Source: Mugil cephalus (lineage: Eukaryota; Chordata; Actinopteri; Mugiliformes; Mugilidae). Taken from it: DNA of 64,000 nucleotides. The notes beneath the pieces were generated by a model that saw only the letters and a list, made by a program, of their open reading frames with translations, was not told the origin of the DNA and did no database searches. This document shows positions 1-12,700 of this stretch, in pieces. The stretch spans positions 17,945,668-18,009,667 of the forward strand of contig NC_061777.1 of NCBI RefSeq assembly GCF_022458985.1, in the 5' to 3' direction. Both the position numbers and the translations under genes were made by a program. How positions within the stretch are numbered: the first letter of the stretch is position 1; every line of letters starts with the position of its first letter.

Positions 1-3000
1 ATTGCCTCTAATGTTGCCAAACAATGAGGCTTAATGCAAACTCAGAGACGAGGCGGGGGCTTCTTATCACATTGTCTTTGTCCTGTAAGCTTTTAATTGT
101 GTTTCGTGCACAGATCAGGTTGAGGTGTCAATGGCCCCTCATGGGCAGGTGATGTCAGCAGAGCAAACCAGGGAGGGACTGTTGTGTAGGGGGCCTGACA
201 GGCTTATTGTCTGAAGTTGCTGTTCATATGAGCTCAGGGACGGTAATTAACACCTCAGCCAAACAGCAAGCTGTGTGGCCCATTTGTTTTCTGTTGGGGG
301 GTAAAAGAAAACAATGGGGAGGGGTTCTCCACACAGTAGGTGATTGACATTATCTGCTGGGGCGATCCCTGGAGGCATTCCTGCTGCTCTGCTATTCACC
401 ACAAGTTGGGCGAAGCCATTTCACAAGCGCCAGGCCTCGTCTGAGCCTCAGATTTACATATTCTCTCCTTTATTCGGTGTTTATCTGATTGTTTGCTGTC
501 TGTTGATTGAGTTAATCCTATTGAGCGCATCATGAGCGCATCATGCAACAACATATAGGGTAATCAGTTTTAGATAAGATAGTTATTCGGACAATCAGTT
601 CTTTCTGCAGCAGCACACACAGAAATTCTTATGTATATATATCTATATATATATGTATATATTTATAGAGAGAGAGAAAGAGAGAGAGGCCTTCAGTAAT
701 TCAATGTGTACATGTGACAGATTGAGAGTTGGTATGACTTCTCAGCGCAGCCTTTAACTCGACAGATAGTTGCTAGCAAAGTTTGGAATTTTTTTTCGGT
801 CCCTTTGGCAAAGTGTCTGACTTAGTTTGACAGCAAATGTCCAGACATCTGTCTCTTCTCCGTGCTCTGATGTTGGCCTGCAGTATGGCACCACACACTT
901 CAGAGATGACAAAGACTCTTGGCTGTGTTTTCCTCTGCTCTGTGAGAGCAATGTAACAATTAGAACCCAACTCTGGCAGGCCACATGCCCCAGAGCATAT
1001 GTTGTATTCTCTCTGTTCGAAAAACCAAAGGGCTCCAGTGTAGCTTTTTGGAAAATTTCAGTGGCATCACTGCCACCTTTGTCGCATCTGGGTCCTGTAA
1101 AAGTAGCACATTCTACTGATGTCTATTCTGAGTGTTGGAGGCAGCAGGGAAGGCTGGAATACAATTAGAGAGCTACGAAAATGGATCAGCTAAACTTTAG
1201 ATACACATTTTCTTCAGTTCTCGGTCCGAGTATATTTACCAGAGCTTCCAGCTCCCATGCTGAAACAAGCATTGCTATGAGCCCCGACCATATGCCCGTA
1301 TTTGTCCCTAATAAATAAGGGCATGTGTAAAGCATTACTAAATGTTTTGCTGTTAAAACGATATTAGTTTCGCTCTTGTGTCAGTCTTTTACAAACACCC
1401 GATATCTAACTAAAAGTCTTGGCATAACTATTTGAAAGTTCCATTTCAAATTCTGTTTTTTAATCCACAATTGTAACTTTTTTTCTGACACTAAGCTTGT
1501 GCGTTTTTTTTTTTTTTGAGACATTGAGAAAGTTTTACCTGAGCAGTATGGCCCACAATTCTCTCGCCTTTTGTTCCTGAAACAATTCAAGCGCCCTCCC
1601 CCCTTTCCCTCTCATGTGTTAGTGAGCAGTGTGTTGCTCAAGTGTGGACTGGAGCTAATGTGACAGTGTGGCATTACCTGGCTGGATGTTTTCGGGGAGT
1701 GTGCGAACAGTGTGCTACACAGGGCACACTGGCAATTAAAAGAAAAGTAGGTGCTCAGGGAAAAAAGTGCCTGGGGGCATGTTCCTCGGTCCTGGCAGAA
1801 GCTGTCAAATAAGGGATGGATTGGGTGGGAGAGCCGGGGTGGGCACGGCCGGGCTAGACCAAACGCTCACAATAGCGCTTGTTTCATTTGTGGAAGGACT
1901 CATGATTGACATAGATTAGACAGAGAAAACTGCATTGTTTTGGATTTTCTCTCCAGAGAGTAGCATTCATTAGGCACCATGCACACAGCAGAGTAAAGTT
2001 TCAATAGGGAGCTAGCAGCCTCTAAAAGCAACTGCCTCCTGACAGTTGTATGGAGTTGGGCCCATTAGTTGGAACCTGCGATTCAGCCTTGAGCAGTATA
2101 GTGAAAATGAAGAGGGCTGATGTCAACTCCAAGAATTTCCCCCCTTTTCGAAGGGAAAAAGGGTCCCCATCCCCCTGCCTTGGTGCTCTGTTGGACCCCA
2201 GCTGTCAGGAAACAATACCCTCTGCCTGCTCCGACAAACTCATTCCTGAAAATGTTTTTTTTTTTTTCGTTCCCCCTCCTCTCCCATTCCCCCCTCCTGC
2301 TATAATGTCTTTTCCATTTTTAACCCACAGTCATCCAAGCTTCCTTCCTCCTTACAAACCCTGAATGATGAATGGAGTTTTAAAACTCGAAACCCGAACG
2401 CGGGACTTCTCCGGTTTGCTTGTTTGTCATCGTTTATCCTGAAACAACTCCTGAAAAGTCGACAAAACTTTGACTTTGCCTAGATCTTAAACTGCCAGAG
2501 ATCTTTGTCTGCCAGATATTATTTATTGTCCCATTCACCAGATGTTTGCGGTGGGTGGACGTCAAACCGTGCGTATAATTTCATAAGTGCAACACTATGT
2601 AAATAACAATGATAGTCTACTTTGTACGTTGATAACAGTGGATGCACGGTGAGATTGTGCAACCACCTCTGACGGAAATTATTCCACACAGTAAACTTCT
2701 GTGCCCACAAGGAAGAATAATAAACTACGGTACATTCATATGTCCGCTCAGCATGGGCCTGGATGTTACCTATACACAAAACCCGGTTAATTAATTTGAA
2801 ATTGTACCAGGGAGAAAATCCACATGCATGACAAGCTGCTGTATCCGGTATTTAAGCTGATTCATAAACCAGATGGTTGAGCTGTGCTTTTGGAGCTCTG
2901 GCTTCATGCTATCTCCGTAGCTCGAGGACGAAAAAGAAAAAAAAACTCAAAAAATAAATTCAAGAAAAAAAAAAACGTTCAGCTTGTTGCATCGCAAATA

Positions 3001-3687
3001 GTAAATCATGAAAAACCACGGCTCTTACTCCGTGGCACAGAGGGAAAGCGGAAAAGCATTGAGAATGGTTAGACGGGCAGTTGCAGAAATCTGTCCGGCA
3101 AGTGACAAAAAATAAAAACTAAAAACAAAAACCTTCATGTTAACTTTGATACATGTGTAAAAGTAATGACACTGCTGAGGGGAGGGGCTGCGTTCAGGTC
3201 AAAAGGCCAAATGAATTGAGGCGGATAGTCAGGAGTGAGATCCGAGTGCACAGCTCAGCCTTTCGCTCATCTGTAGATGGGGCTTCCTTCCAGCTGTCTC
3301 TTCCCACCCGCTCAGCGATGGGCGCCCACAGCTGGCCTCTTGTTTTTCCTTGACAAACGGCAATTTCACAGTCCTTCACCAGTCCGTTGTGTTCACATCG
3401 CTCCTCGAACTCTCCTTCGTGCCAGCACTCGCTGTCTGACTCCAGCAGCAGCGATGTGGGTCTGGTCCAGGTGTTTGCTGGAGGTCTCTGCGGGTTCGAC
3501 GCCATTCATACCACTTTCGCACACTCTAGGAAAAGATGAACCACAATTTTTGTACTTTATACATCGGTTTGACCTCCATATTGCGCCCTAATTTTGAATG
3601 GTTGTTGTTCAATCCTTTATATTTTATCATGTAAAAATGTGTATCTGGTTCTGTTGCTTAAATTTGGTCCTTTTCTCTCACCCACAG
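1..3687 (+). other. tcf7l1 intron, 3' part
   Basis: Intron sequence 5' of the first visible tcf7l1 exon. I find no coding exon. It holds a TA/GA low-complexity run (about 630-690), short T runs (1506-1519, 2252-2266) and AT-rich unique sequence. Confidence 0.7.
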
Positions 3688-3771
3688 TACCTGCACATGA
3701 AATGGCCTGTTTTGGATGTTCCCGGATCTGCAGGATTAAAAGACTCCCGTTCTCCGACACCAGGGCATTTA
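3688..3771 (+). CDS. tcf7l1: tcf7l1 exon: [12 protein letters not shown] block
   Basis: 84-nt, phase 0-0 exon between a CCCACAG acceptor and a GTAAGT donor. It encodes 28 residues running from YLHMKWP to SPTPGHL and matches the human stretch that begins YLQMKWPLLDVP. This is the first tcf7l1 exon in the window; the preceding human-type exon (MIPDLSSPYL) was not found between 1 and 3687. It lies in the segment known for Groucho/TLE interaction in this family. Confidence 0.93.
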
Positions 3772-6700
3772 GTAAGTTGACCCTTTCTCTCAAACGCGTG
3801 ACAAGATTCAAGCCAGAAAACTCGGAAAAAGTTGCAGCGCATGGGCAGTTTTGCAGTGAACTGTAGACGATCTGGAGGCAGGAGACTTGATTCAGTGCCT
3901 ATGGAGATGCAGTAATCTAAGAGCTTCTGTGATGAAGGAGCAGCATGTCAAAATCCTTTTCTGTGGCGCTCTGCAAATTCATTAATGCAGAACCCCCCCC
4001 ACCCATTTACACTCCCTTATTTTGCGGCACTTCCACCAGGCTACATGACATTAATCCAATAATCTAACGAGTCATGTAAACTTGTTTTGGGAATCCGTTT
4101 ACAGCGAGCCATATAAATGCTTTAACGTTATTATTCGCAATAACGAAGTTATAGTGAGCATGTATATCTGCTGGTTCCCATCCATACAATCCACCCACTG
4201 CAGCCCCCTACACCACCCGCAGGCCAGCTGCTAAACAGTCTGTCTGTCTTTACCACAATAACTCCCGTCTGCGCCATAAATCTCTCAAGTTTGCCATTCC
4301 TGAACTTTGCCACTCAGGTGTGAACTAGTCATCATGGTGTCTCACTCAGGTTAGACAATGCGGGGCCTCAGCAGACCTGTTTGGTTTGTGGCTTCGCTGT
4401 GGGATGTGTGTTTGGGGTTGAAAACACGAGATAACGCGGAGCCAAGAGCATCTATCTAGCCTCTCACCTGTGAGATTGTATCAGGGCGTTTTCTGGACCA
4501 GGAAGAGTTGTTTTAAACAGTGCGGAAAGCAGAAAGCCACTGTCACTCCACTTCGGTAAAGAGAGTCATTGTGACGCAGCCTCTTGACCTTACATATCCT
4601 CCCTGGATGCGCTCGCCGAGTTTGTGCTTGATTTGCTGGATCGTTTAATAGCAGCATGACAAAGCCCTCATTGATCTGCATCAATGAGAAATTGTGAGGG
4701 AGTCACAGTTTGCTCATGGGAATCCAGCACGGACTTATATGTCTGCATGAAAAACAATTAAGGATATCTTATTAGAACAAATGCTGGCCTGTGAGTGACC
4801 CATTTTTTTTTTTTTTTTATCTCAGACACAGCAGTTATGCTTTTATTCAATTTTAGCCATTTAGCTGTAATCTAACATGATGAAATAATGTGTGAATTGG
4901 TGAAAAAAAAAAAAAGTCAAAAGAAAGAGTTTCATAGCAACAATTGGATAAGACAATTACAGCGCGTTGCGTGAGGCTTAGGTCTGTGCTTGGATTGTTT
5001 CCTGTTCTGTCCTTCATGAGCTGCTGCTACTTTTTCCTGTGACTCTCGGCTGCGTTGTTTGGCCTTCGCATGTTTGAATGTCATCAACCAGAAAAGTCAA
5101 TAGGGAAAGGAATAAAAGAAAACGAACAATGCGAGGGAACAATCTGAAATGTTTCTCTAAAGTTGCTTGAATAATAGGCATCCTTCACTTTTTTATGTTT
5201 AAACATGTGCTCTCTTAAGCCATGAACAATCTTCCCTTTTCTCTACATGCGTTCGAATGTTATTAAAAAAGTCGCTGATGGGAAGGTATAACGTAGTTTG
5301 TTTATATAAGACAAGTTCTTTTTTTTGCAACAGAATATTAGCTCTAGTCAAATGTCTCAAATCAAATATTTAAACTGCGCGCACAAAGCACACTAGATAA
5401 CTGCATTTCATTTTGTACGGACGCAACTGCTCAGAAGCGGCGCAGAAGGCAGGGAAGTTCACTGAAAGTGTAACAGCTTTCATTGTGTGACCCAAAAGAG
5501 GAAGTTGCCGTGCTTTATCCTGTGACATGTGTCCGGAGGGTCATTTGACGTGGGGTGGGAGGTTCTAATACCGGGTACCCTGGGCGCAGAGGATAGAAAG
5601 CGAAACACCCCGCCGTGTCCTTACCCCCCCTCTCTGGGCCAGGTGCCCACATGCCCCTCTGGTGTGCTGCTACTGACAGGGAGCCAGGCTGATTATGTGC
5701 TCATTACTTCAGCCATGGAGAGAGGAGAGGCGAGTGGGAGGGGAGCAGCAGGCTGGCTCCCCAGGCCTGCAGGCTCCCCAGGCCCCAACACTGTGCACTA
5801 ATGAGAGCAGGGGGAGCGGATGGGCACACACGGGGGGTTAGGGATTACTGCCCAGGGCCAAGAGGAGGCAGAGATGGAGAGACCCGAGGAGAGGCGGTGA
5901 AGAGACACCAGCAGCAACTCCCGAAGCAGACCTGCAGTCGTGGTGTGTTTAATCTGACATCGTTGATTTGTTCGTGAAGATGGCCTGGCATGGTTTGGAT
6001 TATCTGCAAAGACACATGCGTGTCTCACATTGCATGTTGATTATTTGCATGACGTTAGTTTACTGGTGAGATTTTTTTTTTTTGCAGCCTCTTCGTCGGC
6101 AGACCTGCTCAGTCAAGCTCCTCTGCAGATTAATAAATCATGCACCTGCGAGTCACCACAAGTTGAATTTTATTTTATTTTTTTTTTGTGTGTCAACGGC
6201 ATTATCTCGCATTCCCGCCTACGCCTGTGGAGACCACTGAAACCGTTGTTGGTGAACTGAAATTGCTTTGACATTTCTGCTAATTCTGGCAGTGTGAAAC
6301 AAGGGAAGATGATGTAAAATAGGAATCGGAGGGGTTCGGTGGAAACAGAAGAGTTCAGGGAAAGACCGTCCTGTCACTGTGCAGATTGGGTCCATAAGGC
6401 CTGTATGCTAATCGGAGCGCGCTCTGGCCTGAGATCCTCAATTATTCAACAGACAGGTTTGTTTAGCATTCAGTTGGTACTGCTTTTGGTGGGAATGGTG
6501 CTGGTGGTAGTGGTGGGCTGGGAAGACCGGGAAGAAAGGGAGCGACCTCTCCTGTACCACACCCCCATCATGTATGCACACACACACACACGCACACACA
6601 CACATGTCGAGTACCCCGAAAACCCCCATATCAGCTCCTGTGTTCAGAGGGCTGCCTCTTCATGAATAATACATCAAAGGCGCTGCAGGGCCAGGTGATG

Positions 6701-9700
6701 CAGTATGGGGAACTTGTTAGCCCATCAGTAGTGACCGAGCTGGACCAGAGGAGAGGAGAGGAGGAAGGAAGGAAGGAAGGAAGGAAGTAGAAGTCGGGTG
6801 GCGGTAGTATGTCCGACTCAACTTCCACAACGTACCTATTCACAGTCATTAAAGCTGGACTGATAATGATGTCAAGGCTGCGTGCTTCCCTCCCTGAGGT
6901 CATTCAGTCACTTCTAGTAATTTGTCCGCCGGGCCTATTCCCTGTGTCATTACAGACTACACTATCTAGTACTGTTATTCTGGATTAGAGGGAGCTGTGA
7001 ATCTCTAATGAGGTAGAACTGACCAGAGTGTCTGTCCCTCAGTTACTTATCAGATCAGGGCGCACTCAGTGCTAAAATATGGGCTGATTTGTAGTAGGCA
7101 GGGGCACAAGAATCGCTCTCTTTGTTTCAATATTGTATTAGTGTCTAGAGTAATCAAGACACAGAGGGACTTGGCCCTGTCAGCGTGTCCTAAGTCACTT
7201 AGTCATGCAATTGTTTAAACGAATTGAAGTGGCATGATGTAGAGCAGCATTCCAGAGATGCATTTTGTCTCCGTGCGTACGTCGTGTGTTATCTTCAGCT
7301 CAGCCTTCAGTGGCTGCAGGATCCTTTAAAACGACAGAGTAAATGAAAATGATCGATATGTATACACTCGCCTTGGACCCGCACTCTTTCAGAAGACCTT
7401 TGAGTGGGAGTCCGGGGAGATTTTCTCGTTTTGCATTAGGCAGCGAACAACCGGGATCCATCATGAAATCAAAGGGTTTGGGAGGACTGAACTGAATACT
7501 GATCGAAGGTCTGCAGTCCTGCTGGGCTACTGCAGAGACAAAATCCTCTTCAGAAAGGAGATAAGGAACCATTGCTTTGATTCCAGTTAAACAGTTAAGC
7601 TCACTTGATGAGCAGATTTAGTGAGTCCCTGAGTGATGCTGTTTATTAGTGGCAGTTTTAAAAAAGAAAAAAAAATGTAAATTTATGTCTGTCAATTTAC
7701 AAATATTTATGCCCGCACCAGATCCCGATGAGATTTGTGCATGTTTGTGTCTATACGTGCTGTGCAGCTTTTGCAGACTCTCTTAATTTATTTAATGGCC
7801 GCTGGGAGATATGGACTGCAGTAATCTGACGCCGCCCTGCGCTGTATTATTCTAACCCAGAATTATAACGCCATTGACCTTTTCAGAGGCGATGACCAGA
7901 CGTAAAGCACACGTTGTCCTTGATGAATGGCATAGTTTTGGTGGAGTGGTTGATTTTAAAGACATATGACACGGTCAGTCCCCTCTCACGTCCGCTTCCT
8001 GTTGGAGTTGACAAACAAGGCTTGGATTTCTCAGCATGCCAGGCATTCTTTTCACCCTGTCTTTCCTGGAGCTTTGAAAGGCCTCTGAGCCTCCCACCCA
8101 GAATCGCCGAGCATAAAGACACACAAAGCTGTGGGGTTATTCAGTTTGTTCTAAGCTCTCTTCCCCATCGGCTGTTTGCCTAGTAATTCAATTCAGATGT
8201 GCAGGATCCAAAAACATGTTTGCTTGAATGAAATCCACCCCTCCACCCACATTGACCAAGGACTGTGCTTTTCTTAGCGCTGCTCCAAGTTGGACAGCCA
8301 AGCAAGGTACTGCCACCTCTGCCTTTTTAGCTTCAAACCCTCTTAAGAGACAGACATCTTTTCTCTGCACCGGCTCAACAACTTTCTGCTTTGTTTTTGT
8401 TTTTTCTTTTTAGACCTTGCTCTTCGTATGTCAAAGAACTCGAAGACCAGTTAGGAGTGTTTGACTTGCTCGGTGAGGGACCTGTTTGCAACAAGCGCAT
8501 TTATGTAAAGAGCATGATTTCTTTCTGTTGGCGCCGATACCATCTACTATCTGTTCCATCGCAATGATGATAAAAAAAAAAAAAAGGTTCCTTGTGACTT
8601 TGTTGTTACATTTTGCTTGTGGATTACGAAACAATGCGCACATCTCTTGTCATGGGCTACAGGAACATCACCTCTACACTTGAACCAGATCAAAGACGGC
8701 TTAGACGCCTTTGGTTGTTACCCACAAATTAACCATCAGTCGAGTTCCTCTAATTTCTCGAAACCATTTTTTTTTTCAACTTCTCGTTTGTCAGGAGGGC
8801 TCACTTAACTTGAACCAGTTAAAATATGGAGCTGATTTTGATTTCCTTCGTTACACAACACGGGGAATCCAGCAGGTAGGATGCAGATCGGGGCAGTCTC
8901 GCGCACTCCACTTTCCCTCACATTCTGGTGAACCGAAAGGCAGCGCAGAGTTTAAACTAGTGCCTTCAAACTTAGAAATATGTTTAGAGCACACGATTCA
9001 TGTATTCCAGGATATGAATAATTAATAGGCTTCATTTCAAATTCTCACTGAACTGCTTCCCAAAATGTGTTGGCACCCAGGTCTAGAGGTCTCAAACAAC
9101 CCTGACAATATAGGGAAAATTCAGGCACATTGTACACGAAGAAGAACAACAAAGCACATCTCAAATATACATGACATGTGGGACCTGGGATTTTGACCTA
9201 GTAAGTCAACACAATTTCTGCCATGAACCTTTATCAAAGCCTTTTCTGTGTTGTGCGAAATTGGCTTGTCTGCGCATCGTCATATTCATTGACCTTAGGT
9301 GCTCTGAGTGTAGAGAAAACCAAAATAAGTCTTGAGCAAAGTGATCTTAATATAGCCGTGTTTAACACCAGTAAATATTTTCCTCACTCCATCTGGCCTT
9401 ACCAGAATCAAAGCTTTGCTTTAAACACGGGAGAGGCCAATTTGCTAAAGATTTAAAAGGAGGAAAAGGTTGGACCTTCCTCTGTAAGAAAAAAAAAAGC
9501 AGCAGCAGAAAAAAAAAAAAAAAACCCAAGATTCGGAACAATTCTAAGCAACGTGAAGCAGGAGAGTGTACAGAAGTCTCAATGCAAACCTTGTTCCCCA
9601 GCAGACCACGTTGGAGAGAGACAGAGGTTGAGAAGGGGGTGGGGAGGGATATTGAAGAAAGGTTAGCCTGGAGGAACAAGACTCCTTTCTCCCCTCCCAC

Positions 9701-12700
9701 CCCTTGACCCTCCCATGTGACAAGTTGAGCCAACAAGTGCTCTATTCAGCCAGGCAGCCAGGGGAAATGACTGCTAGGCTGAGTGCAGCCTAATGAAAGT
9801 AGAGACGCTGGTTATTATTATTGTCTTCATCATCCCCCGTCGCAGCCGTAACGCCGGCCAGATCTTGGCACGGATCTGTACATTTTCAGTGAGCGTGAAG
9901 TACTGTGGAAGTACAGACGGCGCATATATAGAAGGGAGTTTCATCTCTGGGCGCTCCTCACCACTTATCTTTTTTAGTTGCGCAGAATTTCAAGTGGTTT
10001 CCCAACATTAGCAACATTTGTATTCCGCCCATGGGGGTGACTGCTGTCAGACAGAGGAGTGGGAGATGACTTCTCCACATGTTTATGGGTGTTCAGTTTA
10101 CCGTGGCCCTGATTATGTTTGTTTGTGGCTTGATGTAGCGACTTCTGGACTCGGTGGCACTGTTGTTTTTCTCGTTTGGGCTGAACAAACAGTTCTCTCC
10201 TCCACTAAATGACTGTAATGATCCTGGCATGTGTCTGCGAGGTTTTTTAGCGCTCCCTGGTTCTGGTCCAGGTTGCATCACAGGGGCCGGTCACACGCAC
10301 AAACCGTGATGTTTACCATTTCCTTTGAACAATGCCCAGCAGTGACTGTGAATCATGCGCAGTATGTACTTATGGGACTGTGATTTGTTTGTTTGAGAAA
10401 GTAGATGTGGTACATATGAAAGGCGCTGACGACAAGGAGCCAACCCGTGCAAACAAATCAGAAATAAGTTGTTGAATGCAATAAAACGCTTGTATGTGTC
10501 CCACGCTTGTTGCTCACCTCCAGCTCTCTGTGTCTTCTCCTCAGTCCAACAAAGTCCCAGTGGTGCAGCATGCCCACCATGTCCACCCGCTGACGCCCCT
10601 CATCACCTACAGCAACGAACACTTCTCCCCCGGCACGCCACCGTCACACCTCTCCCCAGAGATCCTCGACCCAAAGACAGGTAATGCGTCTGATGAACGG
10701 ACACGGTTTCAGACTGGAGTCTTTTCAGAGGAAGTTTAGATACATGTAAGTTACACTGAATGTACAGGAGCAGCCACGGAAACAACCACTTTCGCACCCT
10801 TTCGTCAAGAACGCGCTTTGTTAGGAACGTTTCTATGGACAAGTTTTGTTGCTTTTTTTCCCTCTGTTCTGCCAAGAATGAAACCTTTATGCAGTTACCT
10901 GTCAAACTCAAAAAACCTTTTCAGAAATGTGAAATAAGGTTTGATCTAACACTTTTATTGAGAATGTTCTTCTTTTGTGGTACATACAGGTATTCCAAGG
11001 ACACCCCACCCATCAGAACTCTCTCCATACTACCCGCTGTCTCCCGGTGCTGTCGGATCCATCGCACACCCTCTGAGCTGGCTCATGTCGCAGTAAGTCC
11101 ACCTGTCTAGATGTATTTTGGTTTTAAGAGTGTGCGAAAGCCAATGTTTCTGTCCAGAATTGACATCAGCGTGCACAATCGCTTCATTGTTTTGGTTTTA
11201 TGTCCTCTTTCTGTGAAGTCACATTTTAGCACACCATAGCTAAAGCTAGCTAATTAACTGTGTTGGCTTAGCGGTCAACTTTTCCCAGAGCGATAACATT
11301 TAGAAAAAGCTCTATAATTTTTTCGATAAAATTCAAATCAAGCGTGAAATAAAGCACGCAAAGGACTGGACAGCTGTAATTTATGTGGATAGGAAGTTGT
11401 AAATCACACATAAGTGCATTTGTGCCACATCAGAACAAAAAATACATAAAAAAAAAAAGGATTTGAGTTTACCAGGAAGAATTTATGAACGTTTATAGGT
11501 TTTTCTACAGCTCTTCTAATCAATTGCAACGGTGCTGTTCCACGAGGAGGGGATCTGAGTTGATGAGTGGAGGATTAGTGCTGCTGGGTTAGCTGTCAGC
11601 TGCGTTTGATCCACCTCACGCTTCTCTCTCTGTCTCCCTCTGTCTCCCAGGCAGGGCCAGCCCATGTACTCCATCCCTCCGGGGGGATTCCGTCACCCCT
11701 ATCCAGCACTAGCAATGAATGCATCCATGTCCAGGTGAGTAGATCATGTCACCACATTCCCCATGGGAGACACCTAATATGATGCCGCAATCACATTAAC
11801 CTCACTTTATTTTTTTGTTTAAAGTACATGACGTGAGGTTTTAATCTTCAGTTGTTCATATTATTGGAGGGTATATTCTATTCGAAACAGCTTGAAAACT
11901 CTCAGCCCCATTAATTTGTGATCTAAAGTAAAATTAAATAACGTTCTTCGACTCGAACAAAACATTATCAGACCTTGGATAGGCAGCGGCGTCAGGACTA
12001 CAAAGGGATGTACGCTCTGTCAGAGACACGCTCAGCTTCTTAAACAGAGCGAGCACGTTATTGGCATTCAGTGCTCCTCTCCTGTCTTTTCTCTCAGAGC
12101 TAAACTTCTCTGGTCAGGCCGGTGTTCTGAGCTGCTCTACAACACACGCCCTCACGCGCGCACACACACACGCGCGCACACACGCACCTAGCGCAGAGAT
12201 GAAAGGACCGAGAATCGATTAGGACAAATCAAAGCTCATCTCAACCTACACGTCCCATCAGACTAAACTCTCTGACCCTCTGTCAAAATTGGAAAGATTT
12301 GTAGCGCGCCTTCCGGTGTTAGTATGAGATGAAATATTCAGCAGGGTCTCTGTGATCAATATAGCATGTGTAACTCCATCCCAAGATGAACTCGCAACAA
12401 TCAGAACATACCTCACACAAGTTTGGCGCAGGTCCACACTAGTTCACATATCGTGTACATTTTGGCGTTCCCATATTTATCTGTGTAGCACAATTAGAAA
12501 AATGCTAAAAGAAACAGAGTAAAGTTCGTACCATGAAAATCGTCTATTGCCACTTTTTAATCAGACTCAATAGGATGTAATTTGGAATGTGCGAGTGAAG
12601 AATAAAATGTAATGGCAACGATGTAGTTCATCGTTTTTAAAGCCGGAGCTTGACTGCGTGCCATCACTCGCAGAAGCCCTGATTTGTTTATTGGGGAATA

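Larger units (their letters stand above)
3772..10544 (+). other. tcf7l1 intron (6.8 kb)
   Basis: Large intron without supported exons. It contains a 38-bp block shared with 20.3 kb (4297-4334), a GC-rich block at about 5,530-5,880, a CA run (6577-6603), a GGAA run (6763-6787) and a TCF-type motif in reverse orientation (7467-7475). Conserved enhancers are plausible here but cannot be shown without alignment. Confidence 0.7.
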
